Assembly (NCBI RefSeq): GCF_012932375.1
Contig: NZ_JAAIIG010000003.1
Coordinates: 124,001-188,000 of the forward strand
Direction of reading: 5' to 3'
DNA length: 64,000 nt
From: Bifidobacterium olomucense
Lineage (GTDB): Bacteria > Actinomycetota > Actinomycetes > Actinomycetales > Bifidobacteriaceae
Shown here: piece after piece, positions 27,284-35,507 of the stretch
Numbering within the stretch: position 1 is the first letter of the stretch
How the letters are laid out: each line of letters starts with the position of its first letter
Notes under the pieces: generated by a model
Told to the model about the DNA's origin: nothing
Seen by the model: only the letters and a program-made list of their open reading frames with translations
The model's database searches: none
Translations under genes and position numbers: made by a program

Positions 27284-30200
27284 ATGGCAGCCGCAGAACT
27301 GCAGATGATCGCCGACCGTTGGATGATGGTCAGCCGCAGACTCGTCAACTGGGGTTCCTACGAGGGCTACCATGAGTTCCGCCCCTCTACGGACTCCACC
27401 CTCCCCGTGACCCTGCTCGCCGGTGCCAGCGAATCCGGTAAATCCACGCTGGTGGATGCGCAGATCTCTCTGCTGTATCCGACCGGCACCCCGTTCAACA
27501 AGGCATCGAACTCCGGGCGCTCCGAGCGCAGCGACTATACGTATTTGCGGGGCATGATCGGCGTGGGCAGCACCGAGCACGGTGACGAACCCATCTACCT
27601 ACGTGGCAAGGACAAGACGACTGGCGCGCCACAGGCGGTATGGGGCGCCATCGTGGACACCTATCGGAACCAGACTTCCGGGCAAATCCTGTCCTGCGCC
27701 AAATTCCTCTACCTGCAGCCCGGCGACGGCCGAGCCGATGTTCGCCGTCAATACGCGGTCTGGGGCAAGCCCATCGATCCCAGGCTCATGGACCCATACC
27801 GCGAATCCCCGTTCACGCCCGGCCAGTTGCGCGACACCTACCCCGACTGCCTGACCTTCCCCAGCGCTGAAGCTTTCCACAGTCACATCTGGTCGATCAT
27901 GGGTTTGAGCGAGGAGGCCTGCCGGCTGCTGCATAAGATCCAGTCCGCAGACACACCATCCAAGCTCGACGACATCTTCAAACAAGGTGTACTTGGTGTG
28001 CCGGAGGCATTGGAACTCGCACGCACCGCGGTCGAGGATTACGAACGCTACGACGCGAACTTCCATGCGATGGAAGAGAAGACCAAGCGCATGGACGCGT
28101 TGCATGGCATCCAGGACGCCTACGGCGAGTATGCCAAAGCCAATAAGCGCGTACGTATGTTCGATATTGTGAAGTCGAACGATGATTCCACTGTGGAAGT
28201 GCCGGAAACGCTGCGTGATTGGGCCATGTCGCGTATGCGTGCGGAGGTCAGCATGCAGCTACCCATCGATCGCAGCGAAGCACAGGCCTACGAATCCGAA
28301 GCGCGCAATGCACGACGCAATGCGGAAAGCATGCGTGGCCGTATCGACATGATCCGCGGTCAGATGCAAGGATTGGACGGCGGCAACCTCACCCGCCTTG
28401 AAATGGAACTGAACCAAGCCAAGCGAGTGTTGGAGGAGTCCGAATCCACCCGCAAACGCATCGAACAAACGTTCGTATCCATAGATGAGCAGCTACCTGC
28501 CAGCGAACAGGCATGGACCGAACGACGTATCAACGCCGTGGACTTCAAACGAACCTACGACGAACGCGTCGGCGGATGCGAGGAACAGCTCGCCGCCGCC
28601 ATGAACGCACGAGCAGCCGCCCGAGACACACTCGAAAAGCTGCAGCGTGACTACGATCGCCAGAAATCGCAACGCACCCGCATCACCCAGCACATGGACG
28701 AAACCCGAGCGATGCTGGCCCGCGCCACCGGACTTACCCCAGCGGATCTGCCCTATGTGGCCGAGCTCATGGATGTCAAGGAAACCGACGAACAATGGCG
28801 CATCGCCATGAACGTGGCCTACGGATCCATCGCACAAACCATTCTGGTAGACGAACGCCATGAACAAGGCTTCGCCGCCAAAGTCAGCACCATCGACCCG
28901 CACGCGATGAGCCGAAGCACCTGGCAATTCGTGGACACCACACGCGACTACGGGAACGCCGATAAAACCGACGTCGACGCGTCTGACGAAGACGAATGGC
29001 TTTCCGGCAAACTGCGTTACCGTGAGGATTCGCCATTCTCCGGATGGTTGCGCTCGCAGACCCAATCCGAACGTTACGATGCACTGTGCGTGACCATCGA
29101 TGACAGCGACCATTCCACGCGCCAAGTGCAGACGGACGGTCAGATCAAATCCGGTGCACGCGGCCAACATGGCATCAAAGATCGCGCACAGGTCATCGGC
29201 TTCGTCAATGAAGCTTATCTGAAGAGTCTTGAGCAGCAGATCAGCCAGTCTCAGGAGGCATTGGAACAGGCGAACGACGATTACACGGCAGCCAAGCAGC
29301 AGTCGGATAAGCTGCACCGCGAACTCGAACTCGCCAACCAGCTTGCCTACACGTCCTGGGAGCGCATCGACATCGATGGAGCGCGCAAGACCATCGCGGA
29401 TATCGAAGCTTCCATTGCCTCCATCAAGAACGATCCCAAGCTCGCCGAACTTGCCGCGCGCAAGGATGAGCTGACCGCTGAATTGGAGCAATTGGACGAA
29501 CGCCACATGCAAGCCGAACAATCCGCGACCTCGGCCTCACAGGCTGTCGAAGCGGCACTCCTGTGGCTGAATCATCATGCGAATACAACGCAAGAGCAGA
29601 CCGGCGTAGAAACTACGACTGTACCGGCTGTGCCAAACGAGGTGGCTGCAGCGCTCGCTGAAGCCTATGAGAATCGCTTCGCAGGCTTGGAAGACGCGGC
29701 GATGCGTGCGCATATGATTATTGGCGCTGGTGCTGCTTCGTCTGATTTCGCCGAACGCGTGCTCGACGGCATGGTCAAGGATATTGATGCGCGCATCGCC
29801 ATGTTGAAGGCGCAAGCCGATGCTGCACGTACGACCGTCGAATCGAAGATGAGCGCCTACATCGGCATCTGGGCGGCGGATGACGATGCGCTCACCGCCA
29901 GCGTGGAAGATTACCGCTATTACCTTGATGAGCTCGAAAGCCTCACGCAACTGGCTGCGACCACAGCCACAGAAACCGAATACCATCGTTGCCTCGAACA
30001 GTTGCTGATGAGCTTCCTGACCATCAAACGCGCCATCGATACGGATGCCACCGACATCCATGACCAGCTCGATCGCATCAATGCCATGCTCAAAGGCCAA
30101 CAATTCGGCCCCAAGCACGGCAGCCTGTCCCTGCAGGCGGATGTGCGGCGGCCGGAGCGCGTGTTCTCCAGCCAACTCACGCGGGCCATCGGCGTCTTGA

Positions 30201-30811
30201 ACGATTGGAAGAGCACTGTAGGAGAATCGGATGATTCGGCAAGGCGCACCGAGTCCCGCCGTGCCTTCGCCGCCTGCGCTCCGATGATCGCGTTGCTGAA
30301 GGACGAGCTTGCTCAAGTCAAGGATGCGAATGGCATCAAACAGTATGGCGCCCGCAATTTGGACCCGCGTTGCCGCTCCTCGTTCTATGCCATCGTGCAT
30401 CATGCTGATGGCCCGGACGAGCGCATCACCTCGACCGGTGGTCGATCGGGCGGTGCCTTGCAGGAGCTCACTTCGTTCGTATATGGTGCCGCGCTGATCT
30501 ACCTGCTGGGCGGCGGTATGGAGAATCGATTGAAACCGAGCTACACCACATTGTTCCTCGACGAGGCATTGATCAAGGCCGACGGCCGCTATACGCAGCG
30601 TGCCCTGAGCGTGTTGCCACGTCTCGGATTCCAGGTCATCGTTTCCGCTCCGGAAAGCAAGACCGGCGAAATTCTGGAAGTCTCCACCAAGGCCTACGTC
30701 ACCTACAAAGATTCGGCCACCGGACTCACCTCGCTTCGTGAGGCCACCTGGAGCAGGTATGTGGATGCGTTCGACGAAGCCGGGGACGAAACCACAAAAG
30801 GTGAAGCCTGA
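27284..30811 (+). CDS. jetC: JetC-like SMC ATPase, Wadjet/MksB-type
   Basis: 1175-residue SMC-like motor. Walker A GASESGKST lies near residues 47-55, an insertion with the ARPs typical of JetC follows, and long coiled coils run from about 320 to 1000, interrupted near 490-640 by a hinge-like region. The C-terminal head has a signature-like STGGRSGGALQELTSF near 1049 and Walker B TLFLDEALIKADG near 1088, then VIVSAPESKTGEI. The ATG at 27284 follows AAGGGGAG by 5 bases; an in-frame GTG at 27278 is less likely. No jetD gene (DUF3322/DUF2220 nuclease) follows: the next gene is an SMR exporter. Confidence 0.88.
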   Translation: MAAAELQMIADRWMMVSRRLVNWGSYEGYHEFRPSTDSTLPVTLLAGASESGKSTLVDAQISLLYPTGTPFNKASNSGRSERSDYTYLRGMIGVGSTEHGDEPIYLRGKDKTTGAPQAVWGAIVDTYRNQTSGQILSCAKFLYLQPGDGRADVRRQYAVWGKPIDPRLMDPYRESPFTPGQLRDTYPDCLTFPSAEAFHSHIWSIMGLSEEACRLLHKIQSADTPSKLDDIFKQGVLGVPEALELARTAVEDYERYDANFHAMEEKTKRMDALHGIQDAYGEYAKANKRVRMFDIVKSNDDSTVEVPETLRDWAMSRMRAEVSMQLPIDRSEAQAYESEARNARRNAESMRGRIDMIRGQMQGLDGGNLTRLEMELNQAKRVLEESESTRKRIEQTFVSIDEQLPASEQAWTERRINAVDFKRTYDERVGGCEEQLAAAMNARAAARDTLEKLQRDYDRQKSQRTRITQHMDETRAMLARATGLTPADLPYVAELMDVKETDEQWRIAMNVAYGSIAQTILVDERHEQGFAAKVSTIDPHAMSRSTWQFVDTTRDYGNADKTDVDASDEDEWLSGKLRYREDSPFSGWLRSQTQSERYDALCVTIDDSDHSTRQVQTDGQIKSGARGQHGIKDRAQVIGFVNEAYLKSLEQQISQSQEALEQANDDYTAAKQQSDKLHRELELANQLAYTSWERIDIDGARKTIADIEASIASIKNDPKLAELAARKDELTAELEQLDERHMQAEQSATSASQAVEAALLWLNHHANTTQEQTGVETTTVPAVPNEVAAALAEAYENRFAGLEDAAMRAHMIIGAGAASSDFAERVLDGMVKDIDARIAMLKAQADAARTTVESKMSAYIGIWAADDDALTASVEDYRYYLDELESLTQLAATTATETEYHRCLEQLLMSFLTIKRAIDTDATDIHDQLDRINAMLKGQQFGPKHGSLSLQADVRRPERVFSSQLTRAIGVLNDWKSTVGESDDSARRTESRRAFAACAPMIALLKDELAQVKDANGIKQYGARNLDPRCRSSFYAIVHHADGPDERITSTGGRSGGALQELTSFVYGAALIYLLGGGMENRLKPSYTTLFLDEALIKADGRYTQRALSVLPRLGFQVIVSAPESKTGEILEVSTKAYVTYKDSATGLTSLREATWSRYVDAFDEAGDETTKGEA

Positions 30812-30813
30812 TT

Positions 30814-30846
30814 ATAGGCGGCTTACATACGACCGCAGCCGTCTAT
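30814..30846 (+). terminator. Hairpin after jetC without T tract
   Basis: ATAGGCGGCT (30814-30823) can pair with AGCCGTCTAT (30837-30846) in a 10-bp stem with one G-U pair and a 13-nt loop. It follows the jetC stop directly. No T run follows, so it is only a possible terminator. Confidence 0.35.
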
Positions 30847-30908
30847 GCGTGGCCGACTACCCGTGTGGAATGAGGCTTCATGCAGCGAACAGGATGCCAG
30901 ATTCTGAC

Positions 30909-30947
30909 GCTCAACATGAGAACATGTGCTATGCTCGCATGTTGAGC
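30909..30947 (+). promoter_or_regulatory. Inverted repeat spanning a putative -10 box before the riboswitch
   Basis: GCTCAACATG (30909-30918) and CATGTTGAGC (30938-30947) form a perfect 10-bp inverted repeat with a 19-base spacer. TATGCT at 30930-30935, inside the spacer, could be the -10 box for the riboswitch-controlled gene. A regulator binding both arms would block this promoter; a hairpin in the RNA is the alternative reading. Confidence 0.4.
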
Positions 30948-30960
30948 TTGTTTGCCAGCT

Positions 30961-31002
30961 CCCGGACGATGGACAAGTACCCGGTTTGACAAGACTTGCC
31001 GT
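30961..31002 (+). ncRNA. Guanidine-III (ykkC-III) riboswitch
   Basis: The stretch has the ykkC-III core in order: CCGGACGA (30962-30969), then GTACCCGGT (30977-30985), then GACAAGAC (30988-30995). CCGG at 30962 can pair with CCGG at 30981-30984, and CAAG at 30974 with CTTG at 30995, giving the short pseudoknotted fold of this class. It sits 32 bases before the ATG of an SMR exporter of the guanidinium-exporting type, the expected target. The consensus is recalled from the Thermobifida fusca representative. The ribosome binding site AAGGAG follows at 31018, so control of translation is plausible. Confidence 0.85.
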
Positions 31003-31033
31003 AGACCACCGAAACCAAGGAGTATGGCAAGTC

Positions 31034-31348
31034 ATGGCATGGATCATTCTCATCCTCTCCGGCATCTGCGAATCCGTGTGGGCGATTGCGCTTGATCGTT
31101 CGGAAGGATTCACCCGTATCGTTCCCGTTATCGTGTTCGTGCTCGGCCTGACCGCCAGCATGGGAGGGCTTGCCTACGCGATGAGGCATATTCCCATCGG
31201 CACATCGTATGCGATCTGGGTTGGTATCGGTGTGGCGGCCACTGCAGTCTATGGCATGATCAGCGGCGAACAGAGTGCTTCCTTGCCTCGAATCGTACTG
31301 CTTTCCGGATTGGTCGCCTGCGTTATCGGGCTTAAGTTCGTCGACTAA
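31034..31348 (+). CDS. gdx: SMR-family guanidinium exporter (SugE/Gdx type)
   Basis: 104-residue small multidrug resistance protein with four transmembrane helices. The family Glu in helix 1 is in LSGICESVWAIALDRSEGFTRI (split: the Glu follows GIC), and WAIALDRSEGFTR matches the SugE/Gdx pattern better than EmrE. YAIWVGIGVAATAVYG is the third-helix dimerisation segment. AAGGAG precedes the ATG at 31034, and a guanidine-III riboswitch lies immediately upstream, so the cargo is most likely guanidinium, exchanged against protons. A single gene rather than the paired heteromeric type. Confidence 0.88.
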   Translation: MAWIILILSGICESVWAIALDRSEGFTRIVPVIVFVLGLTASMGGLAYAMRHIPIGTSYAIWVGIGVAATAVYGMISGEQSASLPRIVLLSGLVACVIGLKFVD

Positions 31349-31478
31349 CCGGTCGGGAGCGAAACCTACGTTCGTATAACACGCAACGGAGTGTAGGACC
31401 TTCACTATCCATACCGGATTCCGATAAAGCCACCGTTTCCTGCCAATAATTCATTTTTGCCAGCATCCGCATTTCATG

Positions 31479-31495
31479 CATTCCGCGCCGGAATG
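31479..31495. promoter_or_regulatory. 17-bp palindrome, possible operator
   Basis: CATTCCG and CGGAATG flank three bases, a perfect dyad 89 bases upstream of the small gene at 31584. No matching copy was seen elsewhere in the window. Confidence 0.3.
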
Positions 31496-31583
31496 ATTGA
31501 TAAAAGTGCGTATTGGCAGAGTCGCTCCTGAATGTCTCCGACAACGCGTTAACCACCGCATATCTCATCATGAAAGGTTTCTT

Positions 31584-31835
31584 ATGCAATTCATCAAAGA
31601 CAATTCTCATCCCTTCGATTACGTGGAGCGTCTGGCCGGATGCCCGTCCGGTTTCGAGGCACGTATCGTGCGCTTCACCAAGGATCTTCCCTTCAACGCG
31701 ACGGTCATCATGCCACCTAATCAGGTGCCAGCAGACGCCGACTTCGAACTCGTCGGCGATCACGCCGTCCTCCACCACATAACCCCCGACCTTGCCGACG
31801 CCGAAGATTGGATCATGGCTTGGATCTGCCGCTGA
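31584..31835 (+). CDS. Small hypothetical protein
   Basis: 83-residue protein, not recognised. It begins MQFIKDNSHPFDYVERLAG and has balanced composition, no membrane segment, and several aromatic and charged residues that look like a folded small domain (PFNATVIMPPNQVPADADF). The ATG has GAAAGG upstream. A longer opposite-strand frame covers the same bases but has low-complexity, Cys- and Arg-rich content and no ribosome binding site. Nothing in the surroundings points to a function. Confidence 0.5.
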   Translation: MQFIKDNSHPFDYVERLAGCPSGFEARIVRFTKDLPFNATVIMPPNQVPADADFELVGDHAVLHHITPDLADAEDWIMAWICR

Positions 31836-31999
31836 CGAATGGCGGCCTCGCACATGGCCTCCACATCGTGAATACGGTCGCAGCCTGAGGACGAGCATCA
31901 GCCGTGCGGCTTGGAGGCTACCAATACATTCCCGTACGTCAACCAGTCGCAAACACGCCGTAAATGAGTCTTTGAACACTGCCGCGTACAGTGACAGTC

Positions 32000-32401
32000 A
32001 TGTTGGATCACATCACGCTACACGTACGGGACATAAATCGCAGTATCGAGTTTTATCAGGCCGCGCTCGCTCCGCTGGGATACATTGCCAAAGCGCATCA
32101 CGAACCGACAATCGGATTCGGCATGGACGATGGAACGCCCCACTCCGATTTCTATGTTTCGCCGAAGGATAATGCGGAAGACTCACCGGTCACTCATATC
32201 GCGTTTCTTGCACCTGATCGTGCGGCCGTGCAGGCGTTCTATCGGGCCGCGCTCGCAGCCGGCGGACGAGACAATGGGGCTCCTGGTCCACGGCTTTACC
32301 ATCCCGGCTACTATTCGGCGTTCGTACTGGATCCGGACGGCAATAACATCGAGGCCGTGGTCGACTGGTCCGGTTGGTTCAAGGACCATCAAGAACACTG
32401 A
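32000..32401 (+). CDS. VOC-family (glyoxalase/bleomycin-resistance fold) protein
   Basis: 133-residue protein with two beta-alpha-beta-beta-beta modules. It starts MLDHITLHVRDINRSIEFYQ, with the metal-ligand His in HITLHV, has THIAFLAPDRAAVQAFYRAA at the second module, and ends FVLDPDGNNIEAVVD, with the Glu ligand. This is the typical pattern of single-domain VOC metalloenzymes or binding proteins; the substrate is open. TACAGT lies 7 bases before the ATG, so transcription may start at or near the start codon. A GTG nine bases upstream is an alternative start. Confidence 0.85.
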   Translation: MLDHITLHVRDINRSIEFYQAALAPLGYIAKAHHEPTIGFGMDDGTPHSDFYVSPKDNAEDSPVTHIAFLAPDRAAVQAFYRAALAAGGRDNGAPGPRLYHPGYYSAFVLDPDGNNIEAVVDWSGWFKDHQEH

Positions 32402-32403
32402 TG

Positions 32404-32429
32404 TGTCTCGCGAAAAGTAATGCGAGACA
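32404..32429 (+). terminator. Hairpin after the VOC gene
   Basis: TGTCTCGC (32404-32411) pairs with GCGAGACA (32422-32429), an 8-bp perfect stem with a 10-nt loop directly after the stop codon. The tail is AATTCATC, with few T residues. Confidence 0.5.
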
Positions 32430-32489
32430 ATTCATCAAGGAACAACCACGATATGCCGTGACATGGAAGTATGGAGAAGTAGACGACAT

Positions 32490-33827
32490 ATGTACAACGG
32501 TGAGCGGTTTAGCCTCGCGATAGTGGATAACGATCAGCTAACGTTGAAGATGCTGACGGTGCTGATTCGACGGAAACTTCCCAATGCAGACTTGACATGG
32601 GTGTGCCGGACTGGCCGGGATGCGGTTACCCGTTGCCTGTCTGCTGACTCCCAGCTGGATGTGCTGCTGGTGGACATGTCGCTGGAGGGGTTGAGCGGCG
32701 TTGAGGTGTGCCGGCAGATTCGTGCGGCGACGGCCGATGTCGTACTGATTGGAGTCACGTCGTTTTCTCTGGAGCATTATGCCGCCGACGCGTTGGCGGC
32801 GGTCGGCCGGTACGGCAGATCGCGATGGTGGTGTCTGATGCCGCCGGCAATCGCCGCAGTGCGTTGGGTGGTCGCGGCTCGCGCCGGGATTCCGTTCGGT
32901 GATTACGCGATATTACTGGTGTCGTTCTTCGTCGTGTACATGTTCGGCCGTGCGATGTCATGGAGGGCTACGGCAGTGCAGGCGGAACAGGATCGACTGC
33001 GTTACGAGCGGGAGCGCGATCGGGTGGAGGCCATGCGTCGTGACGCGCGGGCCGCGAGCCGGATCCACGACGCGGTGACAAACGACCTCGCGTATGTGGC
33101 CATGCGATTGGACTACGAACGATCACGCTCAGGGAACGATGAGCAACATGCGGCGTTGTTCGACGACCTGTACCAACGCACGATCGACACGCTCGGCGAA
33201 GTGCGCACGGTCATCAACATGCTCGACGGCAACGGTGACGGCTCTGATAGCGAATCAGTCCGCGATCACGTTGGGAATGGTCATGGCGACGGCGTTGTTT
33301 TCCGACGAAGTGATGCCAACATCGGTAATAGTGAGGTCGACGCCAGCGGTATTGGTGTAATAGACAATATGGCTACGACATCTTCGTCTTGCACGGCATT
33401 TCCCGAGTGCGTCCGTGACGTGCTGGAACACGGTGACCAATACCTTGCCCAGCTCGGCTTCACCGGCGACTCAACGCTGATTGACAACTCGACCGCGGAC
33501 GAGCCAGCGGATATGGACAACGTCACTCGCGAGCGAGGGTCCGCAGTGATCGACATGCTGCGCGAGTTGTACACCAACATCGCCGTGCACGGCGACCTGT
33601 CCGGCGAATACCGTGTGGTCGTGCACCGCAACCGTGACGGTCTATCCGTCGATCAGGTCAACGACATCGCCGCACAATCATTGTTGCCCGACAAACCCCA
33701 CTCCGGCAAAGGACTGTCCCTGCACCGCTCGCGGTTCGCCGCTCTCGGCGGTTCGATCAGCGCCTCCGCCGAAGACGGCACGTGGATTCTGCACGCGACT
33801 TTGCCGTCCGATTCGTCTCAGCAGTAA
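32490..33827 (+). CDS. Chimeric protein: response-regulator receiver fused to a truncated histidine kinase
   Basis: 445 residues. Residues about 5-100 are a NarL-type receiver: FSLAIVDNDQLTLKML, phosphoacceptor Asp in VLLVDMSLEGLSGVEV, then LIGVTSFSLEHYAADALAA. There the receiver ends, without its Lys-containing end and without the LuxR-type helix-turn-helix. From about residue 103 the sequence is the distal part of a HisKA_3 (DesK/LiaS-like) kinase: two membrane helices, a coiled coil, the His in SRIHDAVTNDLAYV near 195, N box LRELYTNIAVHG near 355 and G box GKGLSLHRSRFAALGG near 410. The order receiver-then-kinase and the abrupt junction suggest an in-frame deletion joining two neighbouring genes. 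Activity is uncertain. Confidence 0.75.
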   Translation: MYNGERFSLAIVDNDQLTLKMLTVLIRRKLPNADLTWVCRTGRDAVTRCLSADSQLDVLLVDMSLEGLSGVEVCRQIRAATADVVLIGVTSFSLEHYAADALAAVGRYGRSRWWCLMPPAIAAVRWVVAARAGIPFGDYAILLVSFFVVYMFGRAMSWRATAVQAEQDRLRYERERDRVEAMRRDARAASRIHDAVTNDLAYVAMRLDYERSRSGNDEQHAALFDDLYQRTIDTLGEVRTVINMLDGNGDGSDSESVRDHVGNGHGDGVVFRRSDANIGNSEVDASGIGVIDNMATTSSSCTAFPECVRDVLEHGDQYLAQLGFTGDSTLIDNSTADEPADMDNVTRERGSAVIDMLRELYTNIAVHGDLSGEYRVVVHRNRDGLSVDQVNDIAAQSLLPDKPHSGKGLSLHRSRFAALGGSISASAEDGTWILHATLPSDSSQQ

Positions 33828-34156
33828 GCCGCCCACGGTTCCCGGTTCCCTAATCCGTTGTCATGCGATTGCTTGACAACACGTTGTATGCGCACACGAT
33901 GCATGTCACTATGGAACTTGTATCACAGGCGGCTTCAAACGTCACCGTTGTCGTCTTTGGTTGACAGGGATTCCTATAAGTGGCGCGATTCCCTTTCCAC
34001 GGCCATCATGGTCGTATGGGAAAGTGTCGGGCCTTGAAGAGGAGGCTGGGTCATGGCCGATAATACCGTGCAGCTGATGGCGGTCTTCGAACCAAACAAA
34101 TGATGGTTACCACTGTCTACCTCTGAAATGGAGCAGTACCGGAAAGGACTCGAATC
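33828..34156 (+). other. Intergenic region with a short ORF
   Basis: No convincing gene. A 16-codon frame at 34053-34103 (MADNTVQLMAVFEPNK) has a strong ribosome binding site, GAGGAGG, and may be a leader peptide or the remnant of a lost gene. TTGACA is present at 33961-33966 but no good -10 box sits at the right distance. Nothing else was identified. Confidence 0.4.
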
Positions 34157-34534
34157 ATGCTCATCATATTGACTGCTTTGTTTGCATGGTCAGCACAGTT
34201 GTGCTTTTCCGCCTATCGGGATGCAAGGAATGGCCGGTTGGAGCGGAATTACCAGATTGGTATCAAGACGCGTTGGACCAACGCATCAGATGAAACCTGG
34301 AAATACGTCCATCGCAAGTATGCGTTCGTGTTCCTCGACTGTGGCGTATTGGTCTCTCTGATGCCGGTGGACGTGCTGATCGGCATGATCGCGACCCGTG
34401 ACATCAATACCATGAGCATGATCTGGTGGTGGATTCTTCTTGCTCTTGCCGTCATGCTCGTCACTTGGCTTGCCGTATGCGGGATCATCGCGAATCTCGA
34501 CGCAAAAAGGCATTATCTGGAATCGAACATATGA
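34157..34534 (+). CDS. SdpI-like membrane protein
   Basis: 125-residue membrane protein with about three transmembrane helices (2-20, 52-72 and 82-108). The cytoplasmic segment IGIKTRWTNASDETWKYVHR resembles the conserved motif of the SdpI immunity family, which in Bacillus protects against the SdpC toxin. The loop is placed between helices 1 and 2 as in that family. Role here is unknown; immunity is only an analogy. The GNAT pseudogene follows after 24 bases, so they may be one unit. AAAGGA precedes the ATG. Confidence 0.65.
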   Translation: MLIILTALFAWSAQLCFSAYRDARNGRLERNYQIGIKTRWTNASDETWKYVHRKYAFVFLDCGVLVSLMPVDVLIGMIATRDINTMSMIWWWILLALAVMLVTWLAVCGIIANLDAKRHYLESNI

Positions 34535-34558
34535 AGATATTCGGAAGGAAGGATAGAC

Positions 34559-35047
34559 ATGACGATTAGTATTGCCCCGATCGAACCTCAATGGTTCGAG
34601 GAGAAGGCGCAGGTGCAGTCCCAGACATGGCGGGAGCTCAACCAGGGCAAGATTTCGCAGGAGATCGTGGACGCCATCACCCCGCAGTTCGCGTTGAAAC
34701 TCACCGAAGCCCACGCCAAGGACCCCGATCAGGTTGTTCTGGTGGCGCTTGACGACGATCACGTGATCGGGTTCGCGGAACTATTGCGCACTCCACGCCC
34801 TCCGGCCGATCGTCCCGAGGCGGCGGAACTGGCCTCGCTATAGGTGTTGGCTGACCGGCATAGGCGGGGCGTCGGATACATGCTCGTCGAGGTTGGCAAA
34901 CAGGCCATCGGCAACGACAGGCTTGTCCTATGGGTCGCCGGGTTCAACGCCAACGCACAGGGCTTCTACCGGCACATTGGTTTCCGCGAGACCGGCCGCA
35001 CTCAAACCGAGGACATGGGACCGGAATTCGAAATGACCAACTACTGA
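34559..35047 (+). pseudogene. GNAT acetyltransferase interrupted by one in-frame amber codon
   Basis: Two parts in the same reading frame, 34559-34843 and 34844-35047, are separated only by the TAG at 34841-34843. The first part begins MTISIAPIEPQWFEEKAQ and has VVLVALDDDHVIGFAELL; the second part has ADRHRRGVGYMLVEVGKQA (the acetyl-CoA-binding loop, normally RxxGxG/A) and NANAQGFYRHIGFRETGR. In intact relatives the junction would read like SLYVL, so the stop probably replaced a Tyr codon (TAC or TAT). AAGGA precedes the ATG. Either a recent nonsense pseudogene or a readthrough case. Confidence 0.8.
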
Positions 35048-35507
35048 GCTACCATCGATTGCCGGCGAGCGCTAGATATCCCGCATGTCTCTGACCACTC
35101 TGGCACGACTGCCAGGGACATTTCGGACGCGCATGATCAGGGACCATACAGGTATGTTTCATATACGGTGAACGCACACTGAAGTCGTATGGAGACTCAC
35201 GTCCTGTGGCGAGTCACAAAGTGGTGAATAGTTAGAGGGAAACAGAGATCATGACTGGTCAGCGACGGCGATCAAGGTGGGAAGTATCGGCTGTTGATGC
35301 CGATAACGCCGGCCTGTCCGTTCAGTGTGAAACTGCCCGTATCACCGCGTACACCAACGCCACGCAGCCTAGGGTGAACAGGAAGCGGTGATTCACGCCA
35401 ATTGAAGCGGAATCCGTCAACCAAAGACGACAGCGGACAACAGGAACGCGATAACCCGGATGGCCGAGTGTAATGTAATCCGCATCCGGGAAAGGGGAGT
35501 AAGAGAG
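35048..35507 (+). other. Intergenic region, no certain gene
   Basis: A 46-codon frame at 35251-35391 starts with ATG after AGAGGGA and encodes a basic peptide beginning MTGQRRRSRWEVSAVDAD; coding status is doubtful. The rest holds no recognisable feature apart from the AAAGGGGAG ribosome binding site of the next gene. Such a spacer between two acetyltransferase-type genes may be a remnant of deleted DNA. Confidence 0.4.

Noticed and set aside
30812-30960. Possible jetD remnant after jetC
   Set aside because: Frames here are short and show no TOPRIM or DUF2220 motif; the stretch holds hairpins and regulatory DNA.
30961-31002. Guanidine-I or guanidine-II riboswitch
   Set aside because: No paired ACGR-loop hairpins (class II) and too short for class I; the motif order fits class III.
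31332-31979. 215-codon minus-strand frame in the accessory region
   Set aside because: Arg, Cys and His-rich with no ribosome binding site; the opposite strand holds a better small gene with GAAAGG.
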